A stretch of DNA of 64,000 bases from Vespa crabro (lineage: Eukaryota > Arthropoda > Insecta > Hymenoptera > Vespidae): the NCBI RefSeq assembly GCF_910589235.1, contig NC_060961.1, positions 682,501-746,500 on the forward strand, written 5' to 3'. The translations under genes and the position numbers were made by a program. Below, one piece after another: positions 37,756-49,967 of this stretch (within the stretch, counting starts at the first letter, position 1; every line of letters starts with the position of its first letter). The notes under the pieces were generated by a model that was not told the origin of the DNA, did not search any database, and saw only the letters and a list, made by a program, of their open reading frames with translations.

Positions 37756-37893
37756 TTTTTCCTTTTTTTCGCTCGTTTGTTCGTTTGTTTCTCTTTCTCT
37801 CTCTCTCTCTCTTTCTCGTTTTCATTTTTTTCCCCTTTTTTCTTTTGTTTTTTCAATTTTTACTTTTGTTTGGTTTGTTATTATTCTACTCAC

Positions 37894-37982
37894 AGACTCT
37901 GCGACAAGAATCGAGACAGGGCCAACTTGCTGATCCGATTGTTCTTCAAACCATCCAACATAGCGGACGCAGCGATCTCCAT
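37894..37982 (-). CDS. Candidate first coding exon downstream of a (CAG)n run, possible Syt7-like N-terminus
   Basis: On the minus strand, ATG at 37982-37980 in a good context (GAAGATGG) opens 29 codons beginning MEIAASAMLDGLKNN and ending in LALSRFLSQS. It ends with CT at a consensus donor, AGTCT|gtgagt. This is phase 2, matching the linker exon at 2222-2411, where CT|A would encode Leu. The region is GC-richer than its neighbours and non-repetitive. The (CAG)n run would lie in the 5' leader. The other minus frame reads poly-Gln followed by QDEDGDRCVRYVGWFEEQSD and ends in phase 0, so the CAG run might instead be coding in another gene model. There is no transmembrane segment. Confidence 0.38.
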
Positions 37983-37988
37983 CTTCGT

Positions 37989-37990
37989 CC

Positions 37991-38047
<57 letters not shown>
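37989..38047 (-). repeat. (CAG)n trinucleotide repeat (CTG on plus)
   Basis: About 19 units with two CAA variants at the minus-strand 3' end. It lies directly upstream of the candidate ATG at 37982. Its frames give Gln, Ser or Ala runs on minus and Leu, Ala or Cys runs on plus. Confidence 0.95.
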
Positions 38048-38048
<1 letters not shown>

Positions 38049-39510
38049 ACTGATTCGATAATAGCGCAACGGTGGATGAGAGAAGAGAGTGACAAAGTGT
38101 CCGATAAAAAGTTTCTGTTGTTCAAGAGACTTCCTTACGGACACGTAAGAGCAACTATAGCATAGCACTCTAGCGCTACCCTCCACAACGTAATCTTCGA
38201 TGACTTTTATCTTTCGACTCCCGTATATTTTACGACACTTGGCTCTTCCTCCTTCGCGCGAGCTCGTTTCTTCGATGTCTTCGATATATACGTTTCACCT
38301 CTCATGATTCGTTTATCTTCTCTATAATAATGTCAAAGCGATAGTATACGTCTTCTTTCCTTTTTCCTCGCATAACTCTTCCTTATAACAGGAATTATCC
38401 CTGATATCACGTAGAGAAGAAAAATATGGAGGATTTTTGAAAAAATTGTCGACAAGGAGAAAGAGTAAGATCGATGTTAAAGTTTTGTACCTTTCTTTTT
38501 ATTTCATGTCCAAAAGATGACTATAACTTTTTTCACTTTGATACTCCTTCCTCTCTTTATAGATGAGTAGTATGTGCTTGTGCATATACATACATATATC
38601 TCTCTTTCTTTATTTTTATGACTTCCTTTGCTCGAAAATGTTTATTCCAGCCGAAAGGATCTTCCTAGCGTATCGACGCCAGTAGTCGATGATCTTATCA
38701 TTCGATATCCATTCGAGTGAGCTAAAGAAACGGTAAAAGGAACGGCCAAAGAGGCTTGATGAGAGAAAAAGAGAGAGAGAGAGAGAGTGAGAGAGAGAGA
38801 AATAGAAAAAAGGTGTGTGTCCGTTTGTAAAAAAAAAAAAAGAAAAAAAAAGAAAAAAAAAAGAAAGAAGAAGAAAGAAAAAGAAAGAGCAATATATCAA
38901 ACTCGTGATATCAGCTTCTTGAGATTTTTTTCTTCGATCGTCGATTGACCTTCCGTCGTATTTATTTCTCTTTCTTTTCTCGTTTGATCAACGATTTATT
39001 CGATTAAGGTAACGAAAGTATACTTATGCTTTTGTATTATTATCGTACGATTCACGAACGATCTTCTCTTTCTATATATTTTTCGTAGATCTTACATAAA
39101 TAAAGATATGCCTCTCTCTTTAAGTATGAACGATGGCCAATATGCAAATACACGTTAATGGATATATTTGCGTTCTTATCAATAAGAATCAACAATAACA
39201 ATAATAACAAGAACGTTGTATCATTCTGCGTTCTGTCGATATTAAGTAGAAGGTGGTTTCTTCTTCAATGTACGTTGATTAAGAAGAGGTAGAAGTAAAA
39301 TAGGTAGAAGAGGAAGTAACGAAGATACACACGTGTCTCTGCAGCAGCTCCAAGTAGCATGAGTTCTCGAAACGTGCGAGGAGAGAGAGGGATGCTCGCA
39401 AGGGATGATCACTTTCACTATTTTTTTCTTATTCTTTCTGTTTCTCTCTCTCTCTCTCTCTCTCTCGCTCGCTCGTTGTCTCTTTTCCCCTTCGGTACAA
39501 GTGTCCCACA

Positions 39511-39641
39511 GTCGAAGAAGAAGAAGAAGAAGAAGAAGAAGAAGAAGAAGAAGAAGAAGAAACAGAAGAAGAAGAAGAAGAAGAGGAGGAAGCAGTAGAA
39601 GAAATAGTAGTAGAAGAAGAAGAAGTCGAAGAAGAAGAAAA
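39511..39641. repeat. (GAA)n purine tract, about 130 bp
   Basis: Near-perfect GAA for about 50 bp, then interrupted GAA/GAG/GTA units. The plus strand is almost entirely purine, a composition that can form triplex DNA. Confidence 0.95.
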
Positions 39642-39934
39642 CTAATTGTATGTGGCGCGTTCTTCTCTTTCTCTATCTCTCTCAATGTCCCCGAAGAGAG
39701 AAGAGATAAAGAATAAATAAGTTGTATGATAACGCGACGACGACTCGTAAAGCAATTAAAAGAGACCACGCGGTGTCCTATCTCCTTCCTATCTCTTTTT
39801 TTTTCAAACGAGTCTACCCGCGAAAAACTCGATCCTTTTGCTCCTTGCCATCCCTGCGCGGGAATTCGTCGATCGACCGGCCGTTCCCGAAGAGCTCACT
39901 GGAATATATCGCGTCGTGAAATTTCGTTCGCCGC

Positions 39935-39965
<31 letters not shown>

Positions 39966-40595
39966 TCTCGCGCGCGTCCTCCCTCTCCTTTTTTCTTTCC
40001 CTCTCTCCCTCTCTTTTTCCCTTTCCTTATCTCACGAGAAGAGGGAGAAAAGAGATAGAAATCTATCTCTATTCCTTTTTTTATCTTTTTCTAAAGATGA
40101 TCGACACGAGGCGCCGACCGACCACTCTCGTCTCTTATTCTTTGAGACTTTCGCGAGGAACGTTTGTGGTCGAAAACTCTGGCCGAGAGAAAGGAGTCGG
40201 AAGTTGGTGGTAGGAGAAGAGAAAGAGAGAGGGAGAGAGAGAGAACGAGAGGTAAAAGAGAATTGGACAAAAGCGTCCTTGATTCTCTTCGGGGAAAAAC
40301 GTACCTAACTCGGAAGTACGTTCCAAAAACGAGGAAGGACCTGGTGAACGACAAGAAAAGGATAAAAATCATTGAGAGTTAAGAACAAATAGAAGAGTTA
40401 GAAAGAAAAGAATATAGAGATATAAAGAAAGAAGACAAAAATCGCCGAGTGTGGAGAAACATCAAAAAAGATGGAACTAAAAGAATTTAAGAGGAGGAGG
40501 TGGGAAAAGACAGACAGACAGAGAAAGAGAAAGAGAGACAGAGGAAAAAGAAATCTTCGAAAGTCTTTTCAGAGAGAAAAGATGGAAAGAAGAGA

Positions 40596-40601
<6 letters not shown>

Positions 40602-40643
<42 letters not shown>
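40602..40643. repeat. (GA)n microsatellite
   Basis: About 20 units. Confidence 0.95.
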
Positions 40644-40646
<3 letters not shown>

Positions 40647-41160
40647 AAGAGAGATAGTTGCTGACTGTTATCGATGGGCAGTCGAGCCGTTTGCCAAACG
40701 CAGACTGCCACTGTGGTCGACGGTGTGACCTACTCGCACTGCTCTCAGCTGCTTCCAACCCCCAGAACCATACCGCCTACCCCTACTCTAGACTTCGATC
40801 CCACCGTGCCTACTGGTCCTTCTCCTAGCCCCCACCAACAACGGCACCAACCATCTCGTCTACCACCACCCGGCCACCCACCCTTCTACGCTTCTTCCCG
40901 CGCGCGCACCACCAGCCCCTCTATACTACTATACCCCTTGCCTTCTCTTGCTTCTACTCTTTTTCTCTACTATACTTCGACTAACAGCTACCACTACACT
41001 CGAGAAACTCTACGATCCTCCACTTCGAATCGGTAAAGCCGTTTCCACTTTTCTCCATGCTGCGCTACTGCGCGTACACGATTTCGACCCGAGATTTTTG
41101 GTAAAGAACTAAACTCTCACCCTATACATCCGTTTGTCCTTCTCCCAATATTCTATACCA

Positions 41161-41162
<2 letters not shown>

Positions 41163-41209
<47 letters not shown>
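41163..41209. repeat. (TC)n microsatellite
   Basis: About 23 perfect units. Confidence 0.95.
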
Positions 41210-41217
<8 letters not shown>

Positions 41218-42018
41218 CTTTCTTTGTCTTTTTTTGGCAGTGATTTTTAGCAGAACAAATAGTGCTCGACCAATGGTGGCCATCAATTTGTCTACATTCG
41301 ACCTACCTTACCTCTTCGACCATGTCTCGTTTCTCTCTGCTCGTCCATTTGTCTCTAACCCATTCAAATCTTCCTCGATGTAGTATACGTGAGTGTTTGT
41401 GCGTGCAAGTTGCGCGTTCGCTTGCGCTCAATCGTGCGTGTCATTAACGCGAATCTTATCGATTTATCATGTCGATACGATTCAAAGCAAAACAGATAGA
41501 TAATGTTCACGGCAAATAGCTAGTAATAATGCAATTACTCGTTGATTGCATTTCGAACTTCCACCTTCGGCTACTTAATCGAATTAGATTTAAGATTAAT
41601 ACGATCACTTAACACGTTTCAATGATTTAACAATCAAACTTTTTATTGACACTCGATTAATCGAATAAATCTGTAGTTTCTTTTTTAATAGTTAAATACC
41701 ATTTAATTACTTGAATTTTTTTATTATTGAAAAACGCCATTGCATGATTTATCATGTTCTTATTCTGGAAAACTCGTAGCACAGATCCTTTTAATATCGC
41801 TGTATTTCCCTTGAATCGGAATAACAAGCAAAAGTGTGCCGTAAAAAATGATCTTTGATCGGTTTTTTGCTTACTGGTTCTTCTTATGTGAATCTCATCC
41901 TGATGGTAACATCGATCAATCGCGTAATGTCGAAAAATGAGGGGGAGAAACGAGTGAATCGACTGGTTCGGGATTCGTCCCGAATTACGTCTAATTCGGA
42001 CGTTCTGAAATGAGAAAA

Positions 42019-42021
<3 letters not shown>

Positions 42022-42054
<33 letters not shown>
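42022..42054. repeat. (GA)n microsatellite
   Basis: About 16 units. Confidence 0.95.
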
Positions 42055-42057
<3 letters not shown>

Positions 42058-43040
42058 TGATCGATAAAACGAGACCAACTCTCGTTCCGCCGTATGTTTT
42101 TTTTTCTCTACCTCTATTCTTCAGAAACAAATATCTCCGAGTCGATTTAAAAATGGTATAAAACGAGATAACGAAGCTTTTTCAGATGGCTCTTTTTATA
42201 AACGAATGATCCTTTTTTGTTGTTTTTACTTTTTGTTTTCTTTCTTTTTGTTTTTCCTTTTAAACATACATACGCTTTAATACACAATACATAATGCATA
42301 ATAATATGACAAAAACGAAATAGATCCTTGATTACCTTCCTTCCTGATTGGACCGAAGGAAAAAAAAAACCCCGATTTATCATTCGAAAAACGTATGCGA
42401 ATGATAACAGCGCGTTTCGCAGTCGCGAGTAAGTGGATCGTATTTCTATCGACGCTCGCGTAATCGATACACCTACACACTTTTTCCGTATTTACGTATG
42501 CAAAACGCAAAGTCAATAACGTGGGGTGGGGGTTATTGTTGGCTGGTATATCCGTAATTCGATCGCCACAGAAAATCGAAACGTCATTGGGAATCGCGTA
42601 TCGCACGTCGAACACAAAACGAATATCGTTGAAAGCGTCGAGAGATCGACGTTGTTACGGACAGTTATGTGATTTTCAATCTCAAGAACGACATTATTCC
42701 AAGAGTATATTCGATCTATCCATCTCATATCTTCATCATCGCGTCATCGTTTTCATTTATAAATAATTATAATCCCACGATACATGGAACTTGGACAATG
42801 GAAAATGATAATTCTTTCTTTTTTTTTTTTCTTTTTTATTTTCACGAGTATCGATTTTTCGTTGCTAATGAAATACATACTTTTTGTTCTTTTTTTCTTT
42901 TCTTTTTTTCTTTTTATCAATCAAATTCCCGACAACTTTACGCGAATCTCAAATTAAGCTGACATAAATGCTATTTAACGTGAAACAGAAATGTGCGCTT
43001 GATACGCGTGTATTTCGAAAATATATTCTGATGCATAGTT

Positions 43041-43042
43041 CT

Positions 43043-43088
<46 letters not shown>
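43041..43088. repeat. (TC)n microsatellite
   Basis: Interrupted at the left by ccctccc, then about 17 perfect units. Confidence 0.95.
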
Positions 43089-43091
<3 letters not shown>

Positions 43092-43520
43092 GTTGGATTA
43101 ACGATGAAAAGTTTATTAAAACTCGTAGAGAAGTTTTGTAGAAAATTGCCCTGTGTATTTACATAAATGAGAAGACTCGTCTTTTCGAACTAACTATTGC
43201 AATTAAGTGGATCAAAGGCGAAACCATTAAGAAGTATTGCACGACCGACGTAAGGACGTAGTAAAAATTTTTTTTGATCTCGATACATCTTAGAACTCTA
43301 GTTGAGTTTTCATTTGCTTCGTTTCATTTCTGATTTTCATCGATTCACTTCAGATTCAATGGCATCTTTAAAGAAATCGATTTATCTTGTATCGAATCGT
43401 GTAATCAGTCTTTATCAGTATTGTACTCCAACGCATATAGAAATAATTTCTCTTTCTCTATCTCTCTCTCTCTCTCTCTCTTTCTCTCTTCCTCTTTTCA
43501 ATGCTTTTTCTTAAACGAAG

Positions 43521-43644
43521 CAAAATCAATGGCACGTGCGTCGGACAAGCACATTTGTCCTACAAATGCGAGTGACACGCCGAACGAAATCGAACAAACG
43601 AGTTATCGAAATCCCGAGGGCGTCTCGCGAATGCCTCATAATCA
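43521..43644 (+). CDS. Candidate plus-strand exon
   Basis: A TC-rich tract and ttttcttaaacgaag provide a plausible acceptor before 43521, although the AAG ending is not ideal. ATG at 43529 (context ATCAATGG) opens 38 codons. The frame begins MARASDKHICPTNASDTPNE and ends GVSRMPHN, then meets CA|gtaagtact, a strong donor, in phase 2. The segment is unique and CpG-rich, unlike its flanks. A second plus frame and a minus frame are also open here, which lowers the weight of the coding evidence. I do not recognise the protein. Confidence 0.25.
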
Positions 43645-44331
43645 GTAAGTACTTACAGCGAAAGCAAAATGGAAAAGAAAGAGAGAGAGAGGGAGAGAGA
43701 GATTGAAAGAGAAAAAAGAAAGAAAGAAAGAAGAGAATACTAGGTATTTGACATTTTCTTATGTACCTATCACGTCGTGCCATGATTCGCGAGTAAAGTC
43801 TATTTCGTCGAGGAGACACGCGTTTTATCTCATCCTTTCATCCTTCGGTTCAGTATCCGATAACAGAAGGAAAAAATCAATAATTCAAAGTCTAAAATCG
43901 CTCGAAGAGAACTAACTTTGTATTTTTCTACCATCAGCGAGACCAAATTCATCTCTTATCTCGCTTTCTTTTGTTTTTTCTTTTCTTTTTTTTTTTCTAA
44001 TCTCTAACAACTAGGACTCCTTTTCTATTCGGATTAATAACAATGAGTCCTAAAATCAGAAGATTTTATTTATTTCTCGTATGAAGGATTCGATGGGTGC
44101 ACGAAAAAAATCTCCACTCCTTTGATGTAATTTGAACATTTTCGCATAATCTATTATAGGCCGGGATGTCTCCTTTCGTTTTCTTGGACTTTCAATGACG
44201 ACTTCGTATTATTTCGTCTTCATACTTCGCCTGCATTCATATTTCCGGTATGCGCACTCCACGTGATAATATATATGACTTAGCATATATATTACAGATA
44301 CGCTCTATGTGTATGTATGCATGTATATATC

Positions 44332-44362
<31 letters not shown>

Positions 44363-44418
44363 GTACGAGTTGAAAGAAATTCCTATTCATGACACCATCT
44401 GCCACGCTGAGCGAACGT

Positions 44419-44457
44419 ACCGTCGTCGTCGTCGTCGTCGTCGGCGTTGTCGTCGGT
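44419..44457. repeat. (GTC)n trinucleotide repeat
   Basis: Eight or so perfect GTC units, then imperfect ones. Confidence 0.9.
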
Positions 44458-44518
44458 ATCGTCAACGTCTTCGCCACCCTTCGTAAGCATCTCGTCCGTG
44501 AGCGCCCCATTTTATGAG

Positions 44519-44523
<5 letters not shown>

Positions 44524-44568
<45 letters not shown>
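44524..44568. repeat. (TA)n microsatellite
   Basis: About 22 units. Confidence 0.95.
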
Positions 44569-44570
<2 letters not shown>

Positions 44571-44734
44571 TTACGCGTACACATTTAAGCACGTTTGTTT
44601 TGCAAACTTTTACAAGCCATAAGTTTTCCCCGACGAAACTTCCTCCTTTGTGAAGATAAATGTAGTATGTAACGGCATTTAAATTGCGTGTTGAAAGTAT
44701 TAAGAAATTATTTTTTTGTTGAATTTCGCTAATA

Positions 44735-44765
<31 letters not shown>

Positions 44766-45655
44766 GAAGAAAAAAGAAAAGAAATAAATAAAGGAGAAAA
44801 TTTTTCTCTCTCCGCAAGAAATAATTACCTAATATACTCCACGAAATTCGTTAATTTACCTATAGTCACGGTACGTATCGATCCAAGCTGGCATGCGTGC
44901 GCGCGTGTATTTGTGTCTATATCTACGCGTATATATATATATATATATATACATATCTCGCGTGGAACAGTAGAGCCAAATTCTCGCGTTCGTAGAGACT
45001 TTGTAACACGACGTCCCTTCTCAATGTATGTAAAAAAAAAAAAAAAAAAGAAAAAAAAACGAGTGCCATTTCATTACGCATCGTCGGATCTCGGTGATCC
45101 GAAACTCTGTGGGATACCGTACGAATGACTCAAAAAAAATTGATATCTCCGATGAAACAAAAAACAATGACGGAACGATGCGAATAGTGCGAAACAGATC
45201 GGACGGAAAAATATATCTCTGCCCAATTTAAAAATCTATAAAATTCTACTACGAAATATAAGTAACAAGTAAACGGAAATATACAAGTAAAGAAATATCC
45301 GTAAAGGGTAAGAATTATTTTAATCGATTCATGGAAAATCGAATATTATAATTATTCATTGAGATACGTTCAAAATAATCAAACACAAGATTTCTTATCG
45401 TACGTATTAGATATATCTAATAAAAAGGTCCCTCTCTGATTTCACGTATATATAGAGCAAGGGAAATCTATACGTTTGTGAAACGCTCCGAACGAAAGGG
45501 AAATGGTTCGAAGATGGACACTAGGGACTGACGGAAACTTCCGTAACTGATGGATCGTGATGGAGTGGTTAGCTCTCATCTCTTCTCGCATATCATATCA
45601 CATAGAATCGTTCTCCGTTTCTCTACGACTCTAAAAAATTGTTGGACATTAAAAG

Positions 45656-45671
45656 ATATATATATATATAT

Positions 45672-45703
<32 letters not shown>
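45656..45703. repeat. Compound (TA)n-(GA)n microsatellite
   Basis: TA run joined directly to a GA run by tacaga. Confidence 0.95.
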
Positions 45704-45706
<3 letters not shown>

Positions 45707-46229
45707 TAAGAGAAAAGTATGACCGAACTTGCGTCAGTTGTTAAGTCACGTTACTAGATGATTATTCCACGGATTTCAATAGCGGATCCGCAGTATGGAC
45801 TGAAAAACTCATATCTAAGCCTGGAGCTATACGAGTTATTGTTAGTCGCAGTCTATACGTAAAAAAAAAAAGAAAGAAAGGAAAGAGAGAGAGAGAGAGA
45901 GAGGGAGAAAGAGAGAAAATATTTGAGCTGCTGAATGATCTCTCGTAAGGAATATCTCTAGATGATTGTGAAAAAGGTAGACGTATCGCTCGAGTACGTT
46001 CTCATGTTATCTATCTTTCTTGTCACTCTAATGCGTATACGTGTACTATACCTCATATTAACAAAAAAATTACGAGAACTTTCTAAAAACTTCATACATA
46101 CGTCGATATATCTATATATACGAATGTGTATCCTACGCAAATACAAAAGTATATATTGACCATTCGTTTGGAAACGTGACAAAAATATATAAAATGAGAT
46201 AATATTGTAATAAATGAATTTGCTGCCTT

Positions 46230-46234
<5 letters not shown>

Positions 46235-46262
<28 letters not shown>
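46235..46262. repeat. (TC)n microsatellite
   Basis: About 14 units. A second TC run lies at 47035-47062. Confidence 0.95.
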
Positions 46263-46266
<4 letters not shown>

Positions 46267-47029
46267 GCGTGTGTCTTTTTCTCTATTCCCCGTCACTGGT
46301 TCAATGGACAGCGACAGTCAATACATAAAAGCATCGTAAATTGTACTTTATCGTATTAAGCTAGATCCGATCAAATTATAGGCTTTCACGTCGAAATTGA
46401 GAAAAGGAGCCTCAATCCTGCGTCAAACGATACTGCAATTATCTCTTTCATTCTCTTTATCTATCTGCATCATAAAATTATTTCTTTTATCATTAATTAC
46501 AATCTCATTTTATTGTTATTGATATCAATTATAACGATATATCGATCAGTTGTAATCGTTAATGTAGTTATAATAATTCTACGTATTAGGCAAGGTTTTA
46601 TTTTTGTTTTTCTGAAAGAATCAATAATTTATTTTTTCAAGCTCTTCGATCCGAATAACTTTGTAAATAGGAAAGGGAGGAAAAAAAAATAAAGAAGAGA
46701 GAAAGTCTTATTTGCACATAGCGTTAAATTGTCAAACGTATTGGCGAAAGGCAAAGAGCTAGAAAAATCCGATTCAATGGCCGCATTTAAAGCTCGCACG
46801 TGAAAAAAAAAAACACGTATGTAGGATGGACGGACACAAACACAGAAAGAGAAAGAGAGAGATACATGAACAGTTACGATGAAGCCTCTCTCGTAGACTA
46901 TAAATCTAAAATCCGTAAATTACTTTTCCACGTAAGCTGACGGTACTTAGAGACACGGCATAAAAAGTCATATAGTTGAGAGAATAAAAGAGAATCTAAA
47001 AGATAAGCGATATCGTTTGTAGCACTCAC

Positions 47030-47070
<41 letters not shown>

Positions 47071-47985
47071 ACTCCTCGCTCTCCCTCCCCCCCATCCCCA
47101 ATTATAATATACCTATGAACTTTAGTAATTTTGAAAACTTTAATAGAGAATACGATGGCGTCATTAATAAAATGTAGAAAACTCAAAGCTCGCAAGTTAA
47201 AATTATTACACGAAATGAAATTTTCGTGCTAGAAATCGATCTGGCCCGTTTCCGGGGTTCCTTTATAAAGAAGATAAATCGGGTATCCGAAAACAAAGAA
47301 GATAAAATGATCCGAAGTGGAAAAAAGGAAGCATCGTCCATTACACCTAACACATAGGATATATACACGATCTAACATATATAATGCAAACATAGATACA
47401 TATGTACATACATATACTTTTTCGTACTCTCCTTTCGAACTTTCGCGTTTAACGAACATTTTAATTGCACTATCTTCGTTCGAAACTTTCTCGAAAATAT
47501 TAGAGATTACGTTCTTCCTTCGTTTATAGAGAGTAAACATGTCTGACGTTACACATTTAAAAGAAATAACAAAATTTTAACATTAATGAAAAATCCAACG
47601 CTTTGTAGTATCTATAACGTATTGCTTCGAACTTTCTTTCTTTCTTTTCTCTTATTTTGTCTTTTTTTTTTTTTTTTTTTGGCGTTTCCTTTCGTAACAT
47701 TTGCAATACAATTATGACGTCAATGCTTAGGGCAATGTTTTTCCCCCTCGATGGAAATGACAGTTTGCAAAAAGTCGACAACTTTCCAGACCATTTAGTC
47801 GCGCCTATATTTTCTCTTCGATACAGAAGCGATAATGGTGACGCAACCCCTTCCGTAAGCATTCATTCGTATAATAATTAAGCGACCATTAAAAGCCCTT
47901 GCGTAGGTATAGCAACGCGTGATAGCGCTTTATGTTGCCGATTCAGCAAGCTATGGGCAATTTGTTACGCGTCTGTGCTCTGCAA

Positions 47986-48031
47986 TATCTAATTAGATAA
48001 CATGATCGCGAGAGTCACGTACATAGACAGA

Positions 48032-48078
<47 letters not shown>

Positions 48079-48240
48079 GTAGAAGGAGGAGAGAAAGAGA
48101 CGATTTCGAACGTTCTAAATACAAACGAACCATCTAGGTGTATACAGACACACACGCGCATGTCGTGCACAGTTAATGGCTAATTGTTGCATACACGTCA
48201 TCCGCATTACATAATACATCATCAGCATTTCCCTAATTAG
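47986..48240. promoter_or_regulatory. Candidate cluster of homeodomain-type sites
   Basis: A 14-bp palindrome TATCTAATTAGATA (47986-47999), a gctaattg (48178-48185) and CTAATTAG (48233-48240) lie within 255 bp. The sequence around the GA array at 48034-48074 is otherwise unique. TAAT cores are common in AT-rich DNA, so this is only suggestive of an enhancer. Confidence 0.25.
48034..48074. repeat. (GA)n microsatellite
   Basis: About 20 units. Confidence 0.95.
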
Positions 48241-48567
48241 TCATAGTTAATGCAACCTTATGTGGTTCTCAAGCAAGCCAAGAAAGCCATACACAGTCCC
48301 TTTCCTATTTGATATCGTCCAAATTGGTATACTACGTCGAGGATATCGGTGGAGACACCACCCAAAGGAATAGTTTACTATTATCACAAAGACGTGCAAT
48401 CGACTACCGATCCTTCAACTTCCACTTGCATATTATACGACGTTATTGCGTGTTCTCGATTACTAATCATCATAGAAACGATGTAGATATATACGAAGAA
48501 ATTATTGACGAGCGTTTTTGATTAAAATCATATTTAAAAAGAAAAAGAAAGAAAGAAAAAGGGAAAA

Positions 48568-48604
<37 letters not shown>

Positions 48605-48940
48605 AAGAAAAAACGAAAAAAGGTTTATTTCCATGTAATTATTATTACAATTAGAACGTATGTTATTTACTAAAGAGAATATCTCTTAACCATGAAACGT
48701 TATCGCTAAAGCAAAGGTCTCCGTTTCCGCTAAGCTCCGATTTTAGGAGAGACATTCAAATCTCGAGAACAGTGTCATATTCGTTAACCCGATCGGCTCA
48801 GTTTATTCCTCCCGCAATAATTATCGTTAGGATACGCTGTTCCGTTTCAATATGCGAGTTCTACCGGTAATGATAATTTGTACCTAACACTCCTATAATC
48901 GTCTTTCAAATGTGGATAGCTTATATCTACGTTATATGCA

Positions 48941-48944
<4 letters not shown>

Positions 48945-48996
<52 letters not shown>
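48945..48996. repeat. Long (TA)n microsatellite
   Basis: About 25 units. Confidence 0.95.
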
Positions 48997-48998
<2 letters not shown>

Positions 48999-49923
48999 AT
49001 ACCTATACAGCTAATGGCAAAGTTTCCTGTGATCAACTGTTCAAACTGATTGGGAGGTTATCTCTTACTGGTTGACCACAGTGCACAATGATAACACATA
49101 CATTCTCTCTCTCTCTCTCTCTCTCTCTTCTTCTCGTGATAATCCTACCCGACACGATGTGACCACCTAAGCTCTTTGCTTTTAGTTTCATGCGAATTTA
49201 ACACGATATCTCTCTTTCTTTCTCTCTTTCTTTCTCTCTCTCTCTCTCTCTCTTTCTTTCTCATTCGTCCTGCCAGTTTCTCTCGTCCAAGCACTCACCC
49301 TCGTAAATTCTTCAAAATCAATGATATTATTATGAATTATATAAAGCGAACGTTAATAACGAATCATCTGATAAATTATACGTCATCAAAATACATCCCG
49401 ATTGGAATTTCAAGCCGTGATAGGTATACGTGCGGATAGATTTACCGATGTCGAGATAATGCTGTTCCCAGACGTAACAATTCCGTTGTAACGCTTGACT
49501 AGACGAGCGTAGTTATTAGCGTGGGAGAAATTTCAATTATATATCTTCTATGTATTTTCTTATTTTTGTAATTTTGTGAAAAAATTAAAAAAAAAAAAAA
49601 AAAAAAATAAAAGAAAAGAAATCGCAATACATGAAAAAAACATGGAGTAAGGATTCGACTCGGTAGAATAAGAGATAAAAGAAGTGAAGTTATTCTCGTT
49701 GAAAAGAGAACCACGCGATTAGCTACTTTCGAGTGTAATTACCTCTCAATTCGAGTCGCTATCATCTCGAGCACGTTCAAACTCGAGGTTAGCGGGAAGT
49801 AAGGAGGAACATCTCGAGCACTCCTTTTTATGAGAATTCTCCGCGCTCGGCCGGACGCCAAGTGGCAACCGAGTCAAACGAGTTGCTCTCTTGCACGCAA
49901 AAGCGATAGAGATAGAATGGGAT

Positions 49924-49926
<3 letters not shown>

Positions 49927-49964
<38 letters not shown>
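49927..49964. repeat. (GA)n microsatellite
   Basis: About 18 units. Confidence 0.95.

Positions 49965-49967
<3 letters not shown>

Larger units (their letters stand above)
33131..37893. other. Non-coding stretch
   Basis: No supported exon. Contents: GA run (33225-33259), CA run (33402-33434), a GC-rich purine segment near 34100-34310, a 69-bp direct duplication (35255-35392), mixed TA repeats (35451-35511), and a long GA run and TC run at 37250-37313 and 37714-37753. Confidence 0.5.
38060..43520. other. Non-coding stretch with GC-rich patch
   Basis: No supported exon. It includes a (GAA)n tract (39511-39641), a TC run (39443-39466), GA at 40602-40643, TC at 41163-41209, GA at 42022-42054 and TC at 43041-43088. 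A C-rich, CpG-containing segment at about 40660-41040 may be promoter or leader sequence. Its plus open frame (40674-41036) is Pro/Ser/Thr-rich and unrecognised. Confidence 0.45.

Noticed and set aside
37629..38165. 178-codon plus frame with poly-Ser/Leu then poly-Ala
   Set aside because: It is built mainly from TC and CTG repeats, and the only complex part lies antisense to a better exon candidate.
39242..39769. 175-codon minus frame with a long poly-Leu stretch
   Set aside because: It is the complement of the GAA array and has no signal peptide or membrane architecture beyond the repeat.
40674..41036. 120-codon plus frame, Pro/Ser/Thr-rich
   Set aside because: Composition explains its openness. 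It could be leader or promoter sequence, but no initiator-DPE or TATA pair was found.
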